NCBI GenBank assembly: GCA_963719525.1 | Contig: CAVRCG010000004.1 | Coordinates: 186,001 to 250,000 of the forward strand | DNA from: Bernardetia sp963719525 | Lineage (GTDB): Bacteria > Bacteroidota > Bacteroidia > Cytophagales > Bernardetiaceae | Reading direction: 5' to 3' | DNA length: 64,000 nt | Shown here: in pieces, positions 1 to 10,079 of the stretch | Layout: every line of letters starts with the position of its first letter | How positions within the stretch are numbered: position 1 is the stretch's first letter | Translations under genes and position numbers: made by a program | Notes under the pieces: model-generated | The model's database searches: none | What the model saw: the letters and a program-made list of their open reading frames with translations, nothing else | What the model was told of the DNA's origin: nothing

Positions 1-676
1 AATAACCGAACCATCTAAGTCTGAATTCATCTTAGGAGGAGGCGTAAAACCAGCTTTGAAAATAGAATATTCTCTTCTATATCCATTGAACTCTGATCTG
101 ACCAACCAAATATTATAATATTCTTCGTTTGACCAACGACTTAAATTTTTTACACTAAGCTTATCAGCTCCATTTGTAAGAGGAAGACCACTAGAAATAC
201 CATTTTGTGTATAACTAGGAATTCCAGAACCATCTACTCTCACAATTCCGTTTGTAGCTTGGCAGTTTGGTGAGCGTTTGGCAAGTTCTGAATTCTATTT
301 CTGTATCTATTCCATTTGGGTCGTAGGCAGAACCACGATTGCGAAAACCATTATTGAGATGTGCTACCAAACCTTCAATTTGTGTATTACTTGGATTTGT
401 TTCAGAACCAATTGTATCGCCTGTATGAACGACATGAATAACTAAAGGAATTTTGTAAATCCGTCCAGTAGGTACAGACGAAATTGGATTTGCAGCAATG
501 TAAGCTCTCAATTCTGACTGCAACTGATTGAATTGAGTGCGATAAGCAGTATTTTGTTGTAGGTTCTGTTGGTGCATTTCATCAGACATACACGACATTT
601 GAGCGTAAGAACCGAAACTCAAAAAGAAAGAAAAAAAAGCGAATAAAAAACAGAAGTAGATATTTTTCATATACAT
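1..676 (-). pseudogene. M43-type secreted metalloprotease, 5' part, frameshifted and cut by window edge
   Basis: The first ~130 residues hold a signal peptide ending in SYAQ and an N-terminal M43/cytophagalysin-like segment (KIPLVIHVVHTGDTIG) that closely resembles the intact protease at 19251-22205. The frame ends at position 215, but another frame stays open from about 290 down to base 1 and reads ELAKRSPNCQATNG and, further on, EEYYNIWLV, the counterpart of ENYFNIWVA in the paralogue. One extra base near 285-290 would explain the break. The zinc site lies beyond the window. Expected role: a protease exported by Sec and T9SS. Whether the break is real or a sequencing error cannot be told here. 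Either of two adjacent ATGs (676 or 670) could start it; 670 gives the more normal signal peptide. Confidence 0.75.
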
Positions 677-800
677 ATTAAATTACACATCAAAATTATT
701 TTTTTTATAAAATAATTTAATTTGCCTTTTAAATTCAAAAATTACGTTAAAATAATAGGCAAAGATAGAAAAATAATATGTAATTTATGGTAAAATAAAT

Positions 801-1041
801 GTTATTACGGTTAATTTGATGCTATTTATTTTTCCATAAGTAGTGATGCAAACTTAAATATATGTATTGTTTTCAATATGAGTAATATCTTAAAAAAGGC
901 AATTCCACAGAATAAAATTTGGTAACAATGTTTCTATTTTGGAATGTCATTCATATTAATAATCAATTACTTCAAAATCAAACAGAAAAAGACATAAATT
1001 GTAGATTTCTCTCTAAATGTTACTAAATTAACCATTATAAC
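801..1041. repeat. Degenerate palindromic element, GTTATTACGGTTAATTT ends
   Basis: The left end GTTATTACGGTTAATTT and the reverse complement of the right end (GTTATAATGGTTAATTT) form an imperfect terminal inverted repeat. The same end sequence recurs at 3074, 10230-10257 (inverted) and 22829. The middle is interrupted by a shorter element of another family at 874-957. The repeat lies between the divergent protease and cytochrome-b5-like genes. No transposase is encoded. Confidence 0.5.
874..957. repeat. Deleted copy of the CAATATGAGTAA repeat family
   Basis: It starts CAATATGAGTAATATC and ends in the CACAGAATAAAATTTGG ... AATGTCATTCATATT sequence seen at the right end of the fuller copies at 11965-12133 and 45815-45982. 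The central hairpin of those copies is missing. It sits inside the 801-1041 repeat, so it inserted later. Confidence 0.55.
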
Positions 1042-1052
1042 CTCTATTAATT

Positions 1053-1307
1053 ATGAACAAAGAAAATTTGCCTTCTTATACTAAATCCCAACTTGCGCTA
1101 CGAAATGGACAAGACCGTTCGGAGATTTGGTGTGCTTACAAGAATTTAATTTATGATGTTTCTGGTTCTAGACTTTGGATAAAAGGAAAACATTATCAGC
1201 ATTGGGCTGGTCAAGACCTTACAAAAGAGCTTCAAGAAGATTCTCCCCACAACGAAAATGTATTCGATAAGTTTGAGGTAATCGGAATACTGAAAGAAAA
1301 CAAATAA
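1053..1307 (+). CDS. Cytochrome b5-like heme/steroid-binding mini-protein
   Basis: 84 residues. The core AYKNLIYDVSGSRLWIKGKH followed by YQHWAGQDLT and a C-terminal FEVIGIL matches the short stand-alone cytochrome-b5-like family (COG4892-type 'predicted heme/steroid binding protein'). In this fold His residues around the WxxGxH-YxHWAGxD segment coordinate heme; His47 and His50 are candidates. There is no signal peptide or membrane segment, so it is probably cytosolic. The role of the bacterial family is poorly known. It stands alone, with a bidirectional terminator just downstream. ATG start. Confidence 0.75.
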   Translation: MNKENLPSYTKSQLALRNGQDRSEIWCAYKNLIYDVSGSRLWIKGKHYQHWAGQDLTKELQEDSPHNENVFDKFEVIGILKENK

Positions 1308-1318
1308 TAGTTTTGGAA

Positions 1319-1371
1319 TTTGATAAATCAAATTGCTACGTTTAAATTATGTAGCTGCTTGATTTATCAAG
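1319..1371. terminator. Bidirectional hairpin between convergent genes
   Basis: TTGATAAATCAA at 1320-1331 pairs with TTGATTTATCAA at 1359-1370, with GCTAC/GTAGC inside. It lies between the end of the b5-like gene and the end of the convergent small gene. Each arm is also a small palindrome (TTGAT-AA-ATCAA and TTGAT-TT-ATCAA), the same twin-hairpin design seen in larger repeats of this window. Confidence 0.6.
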
Positions 1372-1413
1372 CTGGATTTTCTAAAACCAATCTTCAATTA
1401 GGATAATGTAAAA

Positions 1414-1656
1414 CTACAATGCAAAAATCTTTGAAAGTTCGTTTTCAATAGTCGTTAATTTTCTCAAAACTCTTATGTCATCTGGCGTTTCATTGTTGTA
1501 TTCGGTCGGACGTATGCCATTCAAAAAGAGGCGTGATTCAATTACCTTTCGGATTAATTCGTCTTCTTGAGCATAAGTAATGATTAATTTATCAATAAAA
1601 ACACGAATACTTCCTTGATTAGTAGTATTAGTAGGCTGCTTTTGTAGAGAGTTCAT
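1414..1656 (-). CDS. Small hypothetical protein (80 aa)
   Basis: I do not recognise this family. The product has a polar N-terminus rich in Thr, Asn and Gln, then a charged helical stretch (VFIDKLIITYAQEDELIRKVIESRLF), an acidic turn with TPDDIR and a helical C-terminal end. There is no signal peptide, membrane segment or Cys pair. It starts with ATG and is convergent with the b5-like gene. The amphipathic pattern and codon use look like a real small cytosolic protein rather than a shadow; function unknown. Confidence 0.5.
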   Translation of the reverse strand: MNSLQKQPTNTTNQGSIRVFIDKLIITYAQEDELIRKVIESRLFLNGIRPTEYNNETPDDIRVLRKLTTIENELSKIFAL

Positions 1657-1887
1657 AATTGTGTGGATAATAAAAAGACTTTTTTAGGATAAATTGTAAA
1701 AGTAAAGCAGATTTTATAACTGGTTTTTTTAAATTATATTCTAACTAAATTTAAGAAAATTTAATTTGTTTAACAAACGTTGAAGCATTTTAAAAGTTAC
1801 AGTTGTCAAAATTAATATACAGATTACTATCAGCCTTTCAAAAAAAGCACCAATTTTAACAAAAAAGAACAACAAATTATAAATAAA

Positions 1888-2856
1888 ATGCTAAAAGTAC
1901 TCATCATTGACACATTACACGATTCATTCAAATTTCATTTTTCAAACAATAAAATAGAATATACTTATGCCTTTGATTGGAAATATAGTGATATTCTTAA
2001 TCAAATTCAAAATTTTGATGGATTAATCCTAAGAAATAGAGTTTTTACTAATGAAGAGTTTATGAGCCGTGCTAAGAAATTGCTTTTTGTAGCCCGTGTA
2101 GGTTCTGGTACAGATGGAATAAATAAAAAATTGCTTACAAAATATAATGTAAAATTATTGACAGCTCCAGAAGGAAACCGAAATGCAGTTGCCGAACATA
2201 CTTTGGGATTGCTACTTTCGATATTGAATAATTTTAAGAAATCACAAACTGAATTATCTAATTTTGAGTGGAAAAGAGAGGAAAATAGAGGTACAGAACT
2301 AGTAGGGAAAACAGTCGGAATAATAGGCTATGGAAATGTAGGAAAACTGCTGGCTCAAAAACTAAATGCTTTAGGGTGTGAAGTTTTGGCTTATGATAAA
2401 AGAAATAAACTACAAGATAATTTTGCCAAAATAGTTAGTTTGGAAGAACTGCAAGAAAAGGCTCAAATCGTTTCTCTTCATATTCCGTTAGATGACGATA
2501 TTGACGGAAAGCAACAAAACGGTAATTTTCATTTTGCCGACGATACTTTTTTTCAAAATTTTAAGAATCCTATCTTTTTCTTTAATACTTCAAGAGGTGC
2601 AGTAGTGGATACAGAAGCACTTTTAAAGCACTTGAAAAATGGAAAAGTAATTGGGGCAGGTATTGATGTGTTGGAAAACGAAAAACCAAATACGTTTACA
2701 GATGTGCAAAAACAACAGTTTGAAGAGCTTATTTCGATGCAAAACGTAATCCTAACTCCCCATATAGCAGGCTGGACTTTCGAATCACATGAAAACTTAA
2801 ATAAAATTTTAGGACAAAAGATAAATCAGTTTGTAGAAGAACATTTTACTAATTAG
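1888..2856 (+). CDS. D-2-hydroxyacid dehydrogenase (NAD-dependent)
   Basis: 322 residues, the normal length for the family. It reduces 2-keto acids or oxidises D-2-hydroxyacids with NAD(H), in the cytosol. Visible features: the Rossmann motif GYGNVG at residues 147-152 with an acidic residue at the end of the next strand (AYDK), the catalytic Arg in NTSRGAVVDT (Arg236), Glu265 in DVLENE and the His in TPHIAG (His292). The hinge segment RNAVAEHTLGLLL precedes the NAD domain. It resembles phosphoglycerate dehydrogenase or 4-phosphoerythronate dehydrogenase but lacks a C-terminal ACT domain, so the substrate is open. No operon partner; a palindromic repeat follows. Confidence 0.88.
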   Translation: MLKVLIIDTLHDSFKFHFSNNKIEYTYAFDWKYSDILNQIQNFDGLILRNRVFTNEEFMSRAKKLLFVARVGSGTDGINKKLLTKYNVKLLTAPEGNRNAVAEHTLGLLLSILNNFKKSQTELSNFEWKREENRGTELVGKTVGIIGYGNVGKLLAQKLNALGCEVLAYDKRNKLQDNFAKIVSLEELQEKAQIVSLHIPLDDDIDGKQQNGNFHFADDTFFQNFKNPIFFFNTSRGAVVDTEALLKHLKNGKVIGAGIDVLENEKPNTFTDVQKQQFEELISMQNVILTPHIAGWTFESHENLNKILGQKINQFVEEHFTN

Positions 2857-2878
2857 CAACAGAATTTAGAATATAGTA

Positions 2879-3038
2879 AGAGCTTGTTTAAATTTTTATT
2901 TTGATAGCGAAAATGAAATAATTTTAGCTCAATCAAAGCATTTTTGAGAAGAATAGCGAGTTATTTGAAGATAAAATAACGAAGATTGGGCTTAAATTAC
3001 TCATTTGAAGCCGAAAGAAGAATTTTTAAACACGTTCT
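2879..3038. repeat. Hairpin element with AGAGCTTGTTTAAA / TTTAAACACGTTCT ends
   Basis: About 160 bp whose left half is largely complementary to its right half (AGAGCTTGTTTAAA against TTTAAACACGTTCT; TTAGCTCAATC against GATTGGGCTTAA). The transcript or single strand would fold into one long imperfect hairpin. It has no ORF and looks like a non-autonomous element. I could not identify a target duplication. Confidence 0.55.
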
Positions 3039-3073
3039 AATGTTAGTTTCAATCAACAAAACGTATATTAAAC

Positions 3074-3407
3074 GTTATTACGGTTAATTTAGTAATGTTC
3101 ATTATTCTATAAAGGCAGATTTGCAAACCTGTCGCTATGGAAAAATAAGACTATTTTGCTTTTCTATAACTAATTAATTACTGATGTTACGCAATTAAAA
3201 TGAAAACCACGAATTTATTCGTGGAAGCTACCACCACCTTCTTCGTTTTTTTGTTTCTACTATATTCTAAAAACGGAAAAGTAGATTCATATAAAAAGTA
3301 GTGGTTACTTTCCCACGAATAAATTCGTGGGTTTCGTCTAAACTTCTCTAAACTTTGATGTTGCGTAACATCAGTTAATTATTAGATCTATAGATGACCG
3401 TGATAAC
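3074..3407. repeat. Palindromic repeat copy interrupted by a younger element
   Basis: The left part (GTTATTACGGTTAATTTAG, then a degenerate hairpin GCAGATTTGCAAACCTG and CTATGGAAAAAT) belongs to the same family as 801 and 22829. Its right end is CCGTGATAAC at 3398-3407. The ~200-bp element at 3180-3375 sits inside it, so this is a nested insertion. Confidence 0.5.
3180..3375. mobile_element. Non-autonomous element (MITE-like), copy A
   Basis: A 196-bp element with terminal inverted repeats ACTGATGTTACGCAA / TTGCGTAACATCAGT, flanked by a perfect 5-bp duplication TAATT (3175-3179 and 3376-3380). Inside are two hairpins, CCACGAAT-TT-ATTCGTGG (3207-3224) and CCCACGAAT-AA-ATTCGTGGG (3312-3331). 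A second copy, in the opposite orientation, is at 10318-10525. No coding capacity; it would need a transposase in trans. The 5-bp duplication points to a DDE transposase, but I cannot name the IS family. Confidence 0.85.
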
Positions 3408-3440
3408 ATTTATTCTTTTTTACATTATTACAGGAATACA

Positions 3441-6396
3441 ATGAAATATATTTTATCATTATTAATTTTATCTACAATTGTACATTCTTTGTATGCTCAA
3501 AAAGACGATATAGAAAAGAATCAATTAGATAGTCTTACATGGCAAGAGTTGGATAGTATCGGAAATGCTTTTAGTGCAAAATCTAATTATACAGAAGCCG
3601 TTATTTATCTACAAAAAGGTATAGAAATTACTCAAAAAAAGTTTGGAAATCAAGATACAGTCTATGCAACTCTTGCTAATGATTTGGCAGTCGTTTATCG
3701 AAAACAAGGATTGTATCAAAAAGCAGAGTTACTTTTTTTGGAAGCAAAAAATATTCAAGAAAGTAAAATTGGAAAACTACATTCCAGTTATGCAGATGTA
3801 TCTAATAATTTGGCTATTCTTTATCATAGTCTAAGGATTTTATGAAAAAGCAGAACCTCTCTATTTGGAAGCAAAAGATATTCGTGAAAAGTTATTTGGA
3901 AAAGAAAGTATGCAGTATGCAGGAAGTAGTAATAATCTAGCCTTACTTTATTTTGATAGAGGAAAATATGAAAAAGCCGAACTGTTTTATATAGAAGCTC
4001 AAAAAACAATCAAAAAAGTTTTGGGAGAAGAGCATCGTTATTATACCGTATTGGTAAATAATTTGGCTTTATTGTATTACAAACAAGGATTAGTAAAAAA
4101 AGCAGAACCATTATATGTAGAAGTTCATCAAATAAGACAAAAAACAGTAGGCAAAAATCATTATGATTACGCTAGTGCATGTAATAATTTGGCTAGTTTG
4201 TATGGTTTTCAATCCGAATATGACAAAGCAGAAACACTTTATTTAGAAGCAAAACGAATAAAGGAAGAGATTTTGGGCAAAAAACATCCTTCTTATGCAA
4301 GTACGTGCGATAATTTGGCAAATCTTTATGTCAAACAAGAAAATTATGAGAAGGCAGAACCTTTATATATAGAAGCAAAGGCAATTAGAGAGGAAGTTTT
4401 GGGCAATCAACACCCTCTTTATGCTACTTCGTGTAAAAATTTGGCTACTTTTTACAGAAGAACAAAGAAGTACATAACAGCAGAAAAACTCTACATTGAA
4501 GCCAAAAAAATTCGTGAAACTATTTTGGGAAGACAAAATCCTGATTATGCAAATTCGTGTGCAAATCTGGCAAGTTTTTATAAGGAAACCAAAGATTATG
4601 GAAAAGCAAAACCATTGTATCAAGAAGCCACAACAATCAAAATTAATCAACTCAAACTCATTTTTCCTATTCTTTCGGAAACAGAGAAAGAACAATATCT
4701 TGAAAGTTTCAAAAATTACGTAGATGATTTTACGGATTTTGCTGTTCTGTATCACAATCAAGAGCTGAATCAAAAGAATAGTAAATCGCTGCTATTAGAC
4801 GAATTATTCAACCTTCATTTATTTTCTAAAGGAATAGTGTTTTTATCTACTCAAAAAATCCAAAAGCAAATTCTTAAAAGTAAAGATACTACCCTTACAA
4901 ATTTGTTTGAAGAATGGAAACAAGAACGTACAAAATACTCGAAAGCAATACAGTTGCCTTTAGAAGAGCGAAAGCAGCAAAATATAGAATTAGATAAATT
5001 AGAATTCCATATAAATGAGATTGAAAGACAGTTTTCCAAAAAATCTAATCTAATAAATACTACGCTAAACGAGCAAGTGTATGAGCTAAGGACAATTCAA
5101 ACAGCGTTAGAAAAAAATGAAGTACTGATTGATATTATTCGTTACGAAAAATCCAATACTGATTCAGAAAAGGAAGTCGCTTATGTAGCTTTACTTATTC
5201 CTTCCAAAAAAGCTCACTCTTCTGGTATAAAAATAGTTTCGTTAAAAGAACCAAAAGCACTAGAAAGCTCTGAGTTTTTTTATTACACCAACACAACCAT
5301 TTTCGGTTTGGATAATCAAGATTCATACAATTTTTATTGGAAACAAATTGACCAATTGCTCAAAAATACAAACCCAAAAAGATTTGATAAAGTATATCTT
5401 TCTCTTGACGGAATTTATCATAAAATAAGCCTTCAAAGTCTTTACAACACACAAACTAATACCTATTTGATTGAAGAAGAAACTATTGAAATTCTGTCTT
5501 CTAGTAAAGATATTATCAACAAAAATAAGAAACCTCTCAAATTATCTTTAGAGCTAAATTTGTCTTCCAAAATAAAAGCAAAAAATCAAATACAGGTCTA
5601 TGTTTTTGGCTATCCTACTTATGATATTCGTCCAGATATAAAGCCAAAAGATTTTACCAAACCTACGACACAAAAAGTAGAAAAAGATTCTACAAGCAAA
5701 CCTACCTTTACGAGTGAAATGTCTGAATATACAGGTCTGCAACGTATTATTGGACATCAAAAATCAGTTACTGTTTTGGAAGGTACAAAAACAGAAACTT
5801 CTCAAATCAATACGTTATTCAAAAACAAAAACATTCCTACTTTACTTCTACAAAACGAAGAAGCAAACGAACAAAACATAAAAAAACTTCAATCTCCTCC
5901 CATTCTGCACATTGCAACACACGGATTTTTCATCGATAAGCCTTCTGATTCGGAGCTTCAAACATTACAAGATTCGGAAGATAGAAACTTACTCAAAAAT
6001 CCATTTCTGCGAAGTGGACTTTTACTTGCAGGTTGTCAAAATCCACAATTACAAGGAGAGGACGGAATTTTGTCTGCCGAAGAGGTAATGAATTTGGACT
6101 TACAAAATACCGAATTAGTAGTTTTGTCTGCTTGTGAAACAGGTTTGGGAGATGTGGAAGGTGGAGAAGGCGTTTATGGTTTGCAGCGAGCATTTCGACA
6201 AGCAGGTGCAAAAAATGTTTTGATGTCGCTTTGGAAAGTAGATGATACTGCTACTCAACTCCTTATGAATTATTTTTATACAGCCATTTTACAAGGAAAA
6301 TCAAAACGAGAAGCCCTACAAATAGCACAACTAAAACTCAAAAAATTATATCCAACTCCGTACTATTGGGGAGCTTTTTTGATTGTGGGAGAGTAA
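3441..6396 (+). CDS. TPR-CHAT domain protein (caspase-like peptidase), frameshifted
   Basis: A signal-like N-terminus (ILSLLILSTIVHSLYAQ) is followed by about eight kinesin-light-chain-type TPR units of ~42 residues (pattern YEKAEPLYIEAKxIRE-LG-HPxYAxSCxNLAxLY). Then comes a helical linker and a C-terminal CHAT domain. The CHAT dyad is visible: His in HIATHGFF (codon at 5920) and Cys in LSACETGLGD (codon at 6133), followed by the family motif GVYGLQRAFRQAGAKNVLMSLW. The frame breaks at ~3835-3843 inside a TPR (YHSL|GFYEKAEP); removing one base restores a ~984-residue protein. CHAT peptidases cut protein partners after TPR-mediated recognition. Partner and role here are unknown, and the signal peptide suggests action outside the cytosol. 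Confidence 0.85.
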
Positions 6397-6804
6397 TAAT
6401 TAAAGTTAGAAGTTAGATTTCAGAAGTTAGAAGTAAATGAAATCTAATAATAAAATGAATCAAAATACGACTATTAGAATTGTATTTAACTGACTTACTA
6501 CTAACTATTTATCGACAACTGTTTATAAATTACTATAATTTAATCCTAATAATAGATAGGAGTTGCCAAACTTTTCTTATTTTCGTGTCGTGAAAAGAAA
6601 CTTGTATCAAAAATAGATTTCTTTATCAGAATTGGTTTTTACTGATTACTTGTAACTATTTATTGATTACTGTGAATTTTTCGTGCTTTGAAAAGAAATT
6701 TCTAAAAAAGTCAGCTTACGATTAATTTTATTATCAAACTGTATTTACTGATAACTGATTACTGGTAACTGATAACTGTAAAATACTGTTTACTGTAAAA
6801 AAAT
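6397..6804. other. Spacer with simple repeats (TTAGAAG and ACTGGTAACTGATA types)
   Basis: No gene is visible. The first part holds tandem TTAGAAGTTAGA-like words. The last part (about 6635-6790) holds ACTGATTACTGGTAACTGATAACTG-like words, the reverse complement of the heptamer repeat at 49543-49691. The promoter of the DUF2723 gene should lie here, but I cannot point to a convincing site. Confidence 0.5.
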
Positions 6805-9800
6805 ATGGGTTTTAATCGTCTTAATACTATTGTAGGCTGGCTAATCTTTCTGATTGCCACTACTGTTTATGTTCTTACTCTCGAAAACACGGCTAGTTTT
6901 TGGGATTGTGGAGAATTTATCGCTGTTTCTTACAAACTAATGGCTCCTCACCCTCCCGGTGCGCCTTTTTTCCTTCTTGTAGGACGTATTTTTTCTATGT
7001 TTGCTTTAGGCGATGTTTTGGAGGTGGCTTTTTGGGTAAATATGCTCTCTGCGCTGTGTAGTAGTTTTTCTATTTTGTTTTTGTTTTGGACAATAACGAT
7101 GCTTGCTCGTCGTATTGTACGTCCTACTTTACAAAAAGTAATGGATTCGAAGACAGAAACAGACTTACAAAAAGGCTTAGAAGCACAGGAAAATGATTAT
7201 ACATTGGCTCAAAAAATAATGGTTTTGGGTAGTGGTGCTATTGGTGCGCTGGCTTATACTTTCTCAGATTCGTTTTGGTTTTCGGCAGCAGAAGCAGAGG
7301 TTTACGGTATGTCTTCATTTTTTACTGCGATTGTAGTCTGGGCAATTTTCAAATGGGAACGTATTGATGACGAAAGAGATTCTAATCGTTGGCTTATTTT
7401 TATTGCTTATCTGGTTGGTCTTTCTATTGGTGTCCACCTTTTGAACTTGCTTGCTTTGCCTGCTTTGGCGTATGTTTATTACTTCAAAAAATATAAAAAC
7501 GAAACTCCTTTAGGTTGGATTCTTACATTTTTAGCAGGAACAGGAATTGTAGTTTTGATTACCTATGGCGTAATTCCAGGATTGCCTTCCGTTGCTGCAA
7601 AATTTGAGATTGCCTTTGTAAATACATTTGGTTTGCCGTTTGGTTCAGGGGCATTATTTTTTACAGTTGCTTTTATTGCTGCTTTGGTTTGGGGAATTTT
7701 TTATTCTATCAAAAAACAAAACGTTCCACTTAATACGGCACTTATTTCTTTTGCTTTTATACTAATAGGTTATAGTACATATTCGCTAATTTTGATTCGC
7801 TCAAATGCAAATCCTCCTATTGATGAAAATAATCCAGAAGATGTAATGACTTTTGTTTCGTATCTAAAAAGGGAACAGTATGGCGATCGTCCACTTCTTT
7901 ATGGACAAACATTTGCTTCCGAACGTACAGGACAAGATATTGGAGCAGCCATTTATAGAAAAGGAGAAAAGAAATATGAGGACTTCGACCATAAATTTAC
8001 AGTTACTTATGACAAACAAGGCAATATGCTTTTACCTCGTATTTATAGTCAGTCAGGAAATCACCCACAATTATATAAACAATGGCTAAAACTAGCTGAT
8101 GGAGAAAAACCTAATTTTGCTGATAACTTAAACTTCTTGTTTACTTATCAATTTGGGCATATGTATTTCCGTTATTTTATGTGGAATTTTGCAGGAAGAC
8201 AAAGCGACGACAAAGAAGCAGGTTGGCTTTCTCCTTTTGAAGATTTGGGAAAAGAATTGCCATTAGATTTGAAGACTAACAAGGCGAGAGATAATTTTTA
8301 TATGTTACCTCTTATCTTAGGAATAATTGGATTTGTTTTTCAAGCCAGTAGAGATCAAAAGGGTTGGTGGATTACATTTTTGATTTTCTTTATTATGGGA
8401 GTCGGACTTGTGCTTTACCTCAACTCTCCTCCTGTTGAACCTCGTGAACGGGATTATGTATATGTAGGTTCGTTTTATGCTTTTTCCATTTGGATAGGTT
8501 TGGGAATGCTGGCAATTGCTGATTTTCTCAAAAATCATATTTCTGGGACGGTAGCTTCAAGTGTTGCTTTGGTTATTGCGCTTGTTGTTCCTACAATTAT
8601 GGGTGTAAAAGGTTGGGATAATCATAACCGTACAGGGCGTTATTTGTCAGTTGATCAGGCTAGAAATACACTTGCTGCATGTGAGCCAAATGCAATTTTG
8701 TTTACAGGTGGAGATAATGATACGTTCCCACTTTGGTATGTGCAAGATGTAGAGGGTTTCCGTACCGATGTGCGTGTTGCTGTTTTGAGTTATTTTGCGA
8801 CCGATTGGTATGCCGATCAGATGACAAGCCAAGTAAACAAATCTGCTCCTATTCCGATTTCTTTGGAAAGAGAAGATTATATTCAAGGGAAAAATGACTA
8901 TCTTATGTACATTGGAAATAGAGATGGTTCGGCAGACAAAAACATCAATTCGCCTGTAAACTTGGAAACGTATATCGACCTTTTGAAAAAAGAAGACCCT
9001 CGTGTAATGGTTCAGTTGCAAGACGGAAGTAGCACAGGAAAATTACTTTCTAAAAAGTTTGCTTTAGCAATCGATAAGCAAGATGTTCTTTCAAAAGGAT
9101 TTATTCCAAAAGGAAAAGAAAATCGTATCGTCGATGTAATGGAATTTGATATTAAAGGAAATAATATTTACAAAAATGACCTTCTATTATTAGATTTAAT
9201 TGCAACCAACAAATGGGAACGTCCAATTTATTTCAATCAAACTTCTGCAAATACGATTAATTTCAATTTGAGAGATTACCTTCAAATGGACGGAATGGTC
9301 TATCGTTTGATGCCAATTGCTGCACAAGATAACGGCGATTTGGGAGAAGTCAATTTTGAGGAAATGAAAAAGGCTGTTGATGAGTTTCAGTTTAGAGGAA
9401 TGCAAACCGAAGGCTATTATGACGACGAATACAAGAAATTTGGAGCGCAGTTCCGTCAGGTTTATTTCCGTTTGGCACAAGAATATTTTGAGCGTGGAGA
9501 GAAAGAAAAAGCTGTCGAAACACTAGACAAAGCCTTTGAAGTCTTGCCAGTTATGAACGTTCCCTACAGTTACTACGAGCCTTATTTTGTTCAACTGTAT
9601 CACATGGCAGAAGCAGATGATAAAGCGATTGCACTTGCTGAAGATATTTCTAGTCGTGCTATAGAAAATATGAGTTTTGTACGACAAAATAATTTAAGTC
9701 AGTTTAGTTATAGCGATATAATACAACGTAGTAGTATTCAGATGCGTGTTTTGATGTCAGTCTATAGACAACTTGATGCCATGACAAATGCAGAAATTGA

Positions 9801-9987
9801 GCGTTTGGAAACTAAAAAATCAATTATGAAAGACGAAGGAAAGCTAGTAACTGATAACGACGGAAATCAAATTAAACTAGAATTTTCTGATACAGATGCA
9901 AAGCGTTTGGAAAGTCTCAAAACACGCCAGAAAATCTTTACCGATGCCATTGAAAAGTATACTAAGGAATTGAGTAAAATTCAATAA
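6805..9987 (+). CDS. DUF2723 family membrane glycosyltransferase (protein O-mannosyltransferase-like)
   Basis: 1060 residues. The N-terminal half is polytopic (about ten or more hydrophobic segments from residue 10 to 580). It carries the DUF2723 signature near residues 25-60: an acidic motif FWDCGEFIA followed by PHPPGAPFF, as in the GT-C-fold enzymes related to TMEM260. A second cluster, NSPPVEPRERDYVYVGSFYAF, is also typical of the family. The C-terminal ~450 residues are soluble, with a conserved GGDNDTFPLWYVQD block and a TPR-like segment (YFERGEKEKAVETLDKAFEV). Known or inferred role of the family: lipid-linked sugar transfer to exported proteins in Bacteroidota. ATG start at 6805, own terminator at 10044. 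Confidence 0.87.
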   Translation: MGFNRLNTIVGWLIFLIATTVYVLTLENTASFWDCGEFIAVSYKLMAPHPPGAPFFLLVGRIFSMFALGDVLEVAFWVNMLSALCSSFSILFLFWTITMLARRIVRPTLQKVMDSKTETDLQKGLEAQENDYTLAQKIMVLGSGAIGALAYTFSDSFWFSAAEAEVYGMSSFFTAIVVWAIFKWERIDDERDSNRWLIFIAYLVGLSIGVHLLNLLALPALAYVYYFKKYKNETPLGWILTFLAGTGIVVLITYGVIPGLPSVAAKFEIAFVNTFGLPFGSGALFFTVAFIAALVWGIFYSIKKQNVPLNTALISFAFILIGYSTYSLILIRSNANPPIDENNPEDVMTFVSYLKREQYGDRPLLYGQTFASERTGQDIGAAIYRKGEKKYEDFDHKFTVTYDKQGNMLLPRIYSQSGNHPQLYKQWLKLADGEKPNFADNLNFLFTYQFGHMYFRYFMWNFAGRQSDDKEAGWLSPFEDLGKELPLDLKTNKARDNFYMLPLILGIIGFVFQASRDQKGWWITFLIFFIMGVGLVLYLNSPPVEPRERDYVYVGSFYAFSIWIGLGMLAIADFLKNHISGTVASSVALVIALVVPTIMGVKGWDNHNRTGRYLSVDQARNTLAACEPNAILFTGGDNDTFPLWYVQDVEGFRTDVRVAVLSYFATDWYADQMTSQVNKSAPIPISLEREDYIQGKNDYLMYIGNRDGSADKNINSPVNLETYIDLLKKEDPRVMVQLQDGSSTGKLLSKKFALAIDKQDVLSKGFIPKGKENRIVDVMEFDIKGNNIYKNDLLLLDLIATNKWERPIYFNQTSANTINFNLRDYLQMDGMVYRLMPIAAQDNGDLGEVNFEEMKKAVDEFQFRGMQTEGYYDDEYKKFGAQFRQVYFRLAQEYFERGEKEKAVETLDKAFEVLPVMNVPYSYYEPYFVQLYHMAEADDKAIALAEDISSRAIENMSFVRQNNLSQFSYSDIIQRSSIQMRVLMSVYRQLDAMTNAEIERLETKKSIMKDEGKLVTDNDGNQIKLEFSDTDAKRLESLKTRQKIFTDAIEKYTKELSKIQ

Positions 9988-10043
9988 CCAAATATCTCGT
10001 TGGGTAAGACACTAATAACAGCAGTATATTTTTGATAGATTGA

Positions 10044-10079
10044 AAAAACCATTCTTTATTTTTATAGAGAATGGTTTTT
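10044..10079 (+). terminator. Rho-independent terminator after the DUF2723 gene
   Basis: AAAAACCATTCT (10044-10055) and AGAATGGTTTTT (10068-10079) form a perfect 12-bp stem ending in a T-run, 57 bases after the stop codon. Confidence 0.85.

Noticed and set aside
3835..3865. Programmed ribosomal frameshift in the CHAT gene
   Set aside because: No slippery heptamer or downstream pseudoknot seen, and many unrelated genes have the same kind of break.
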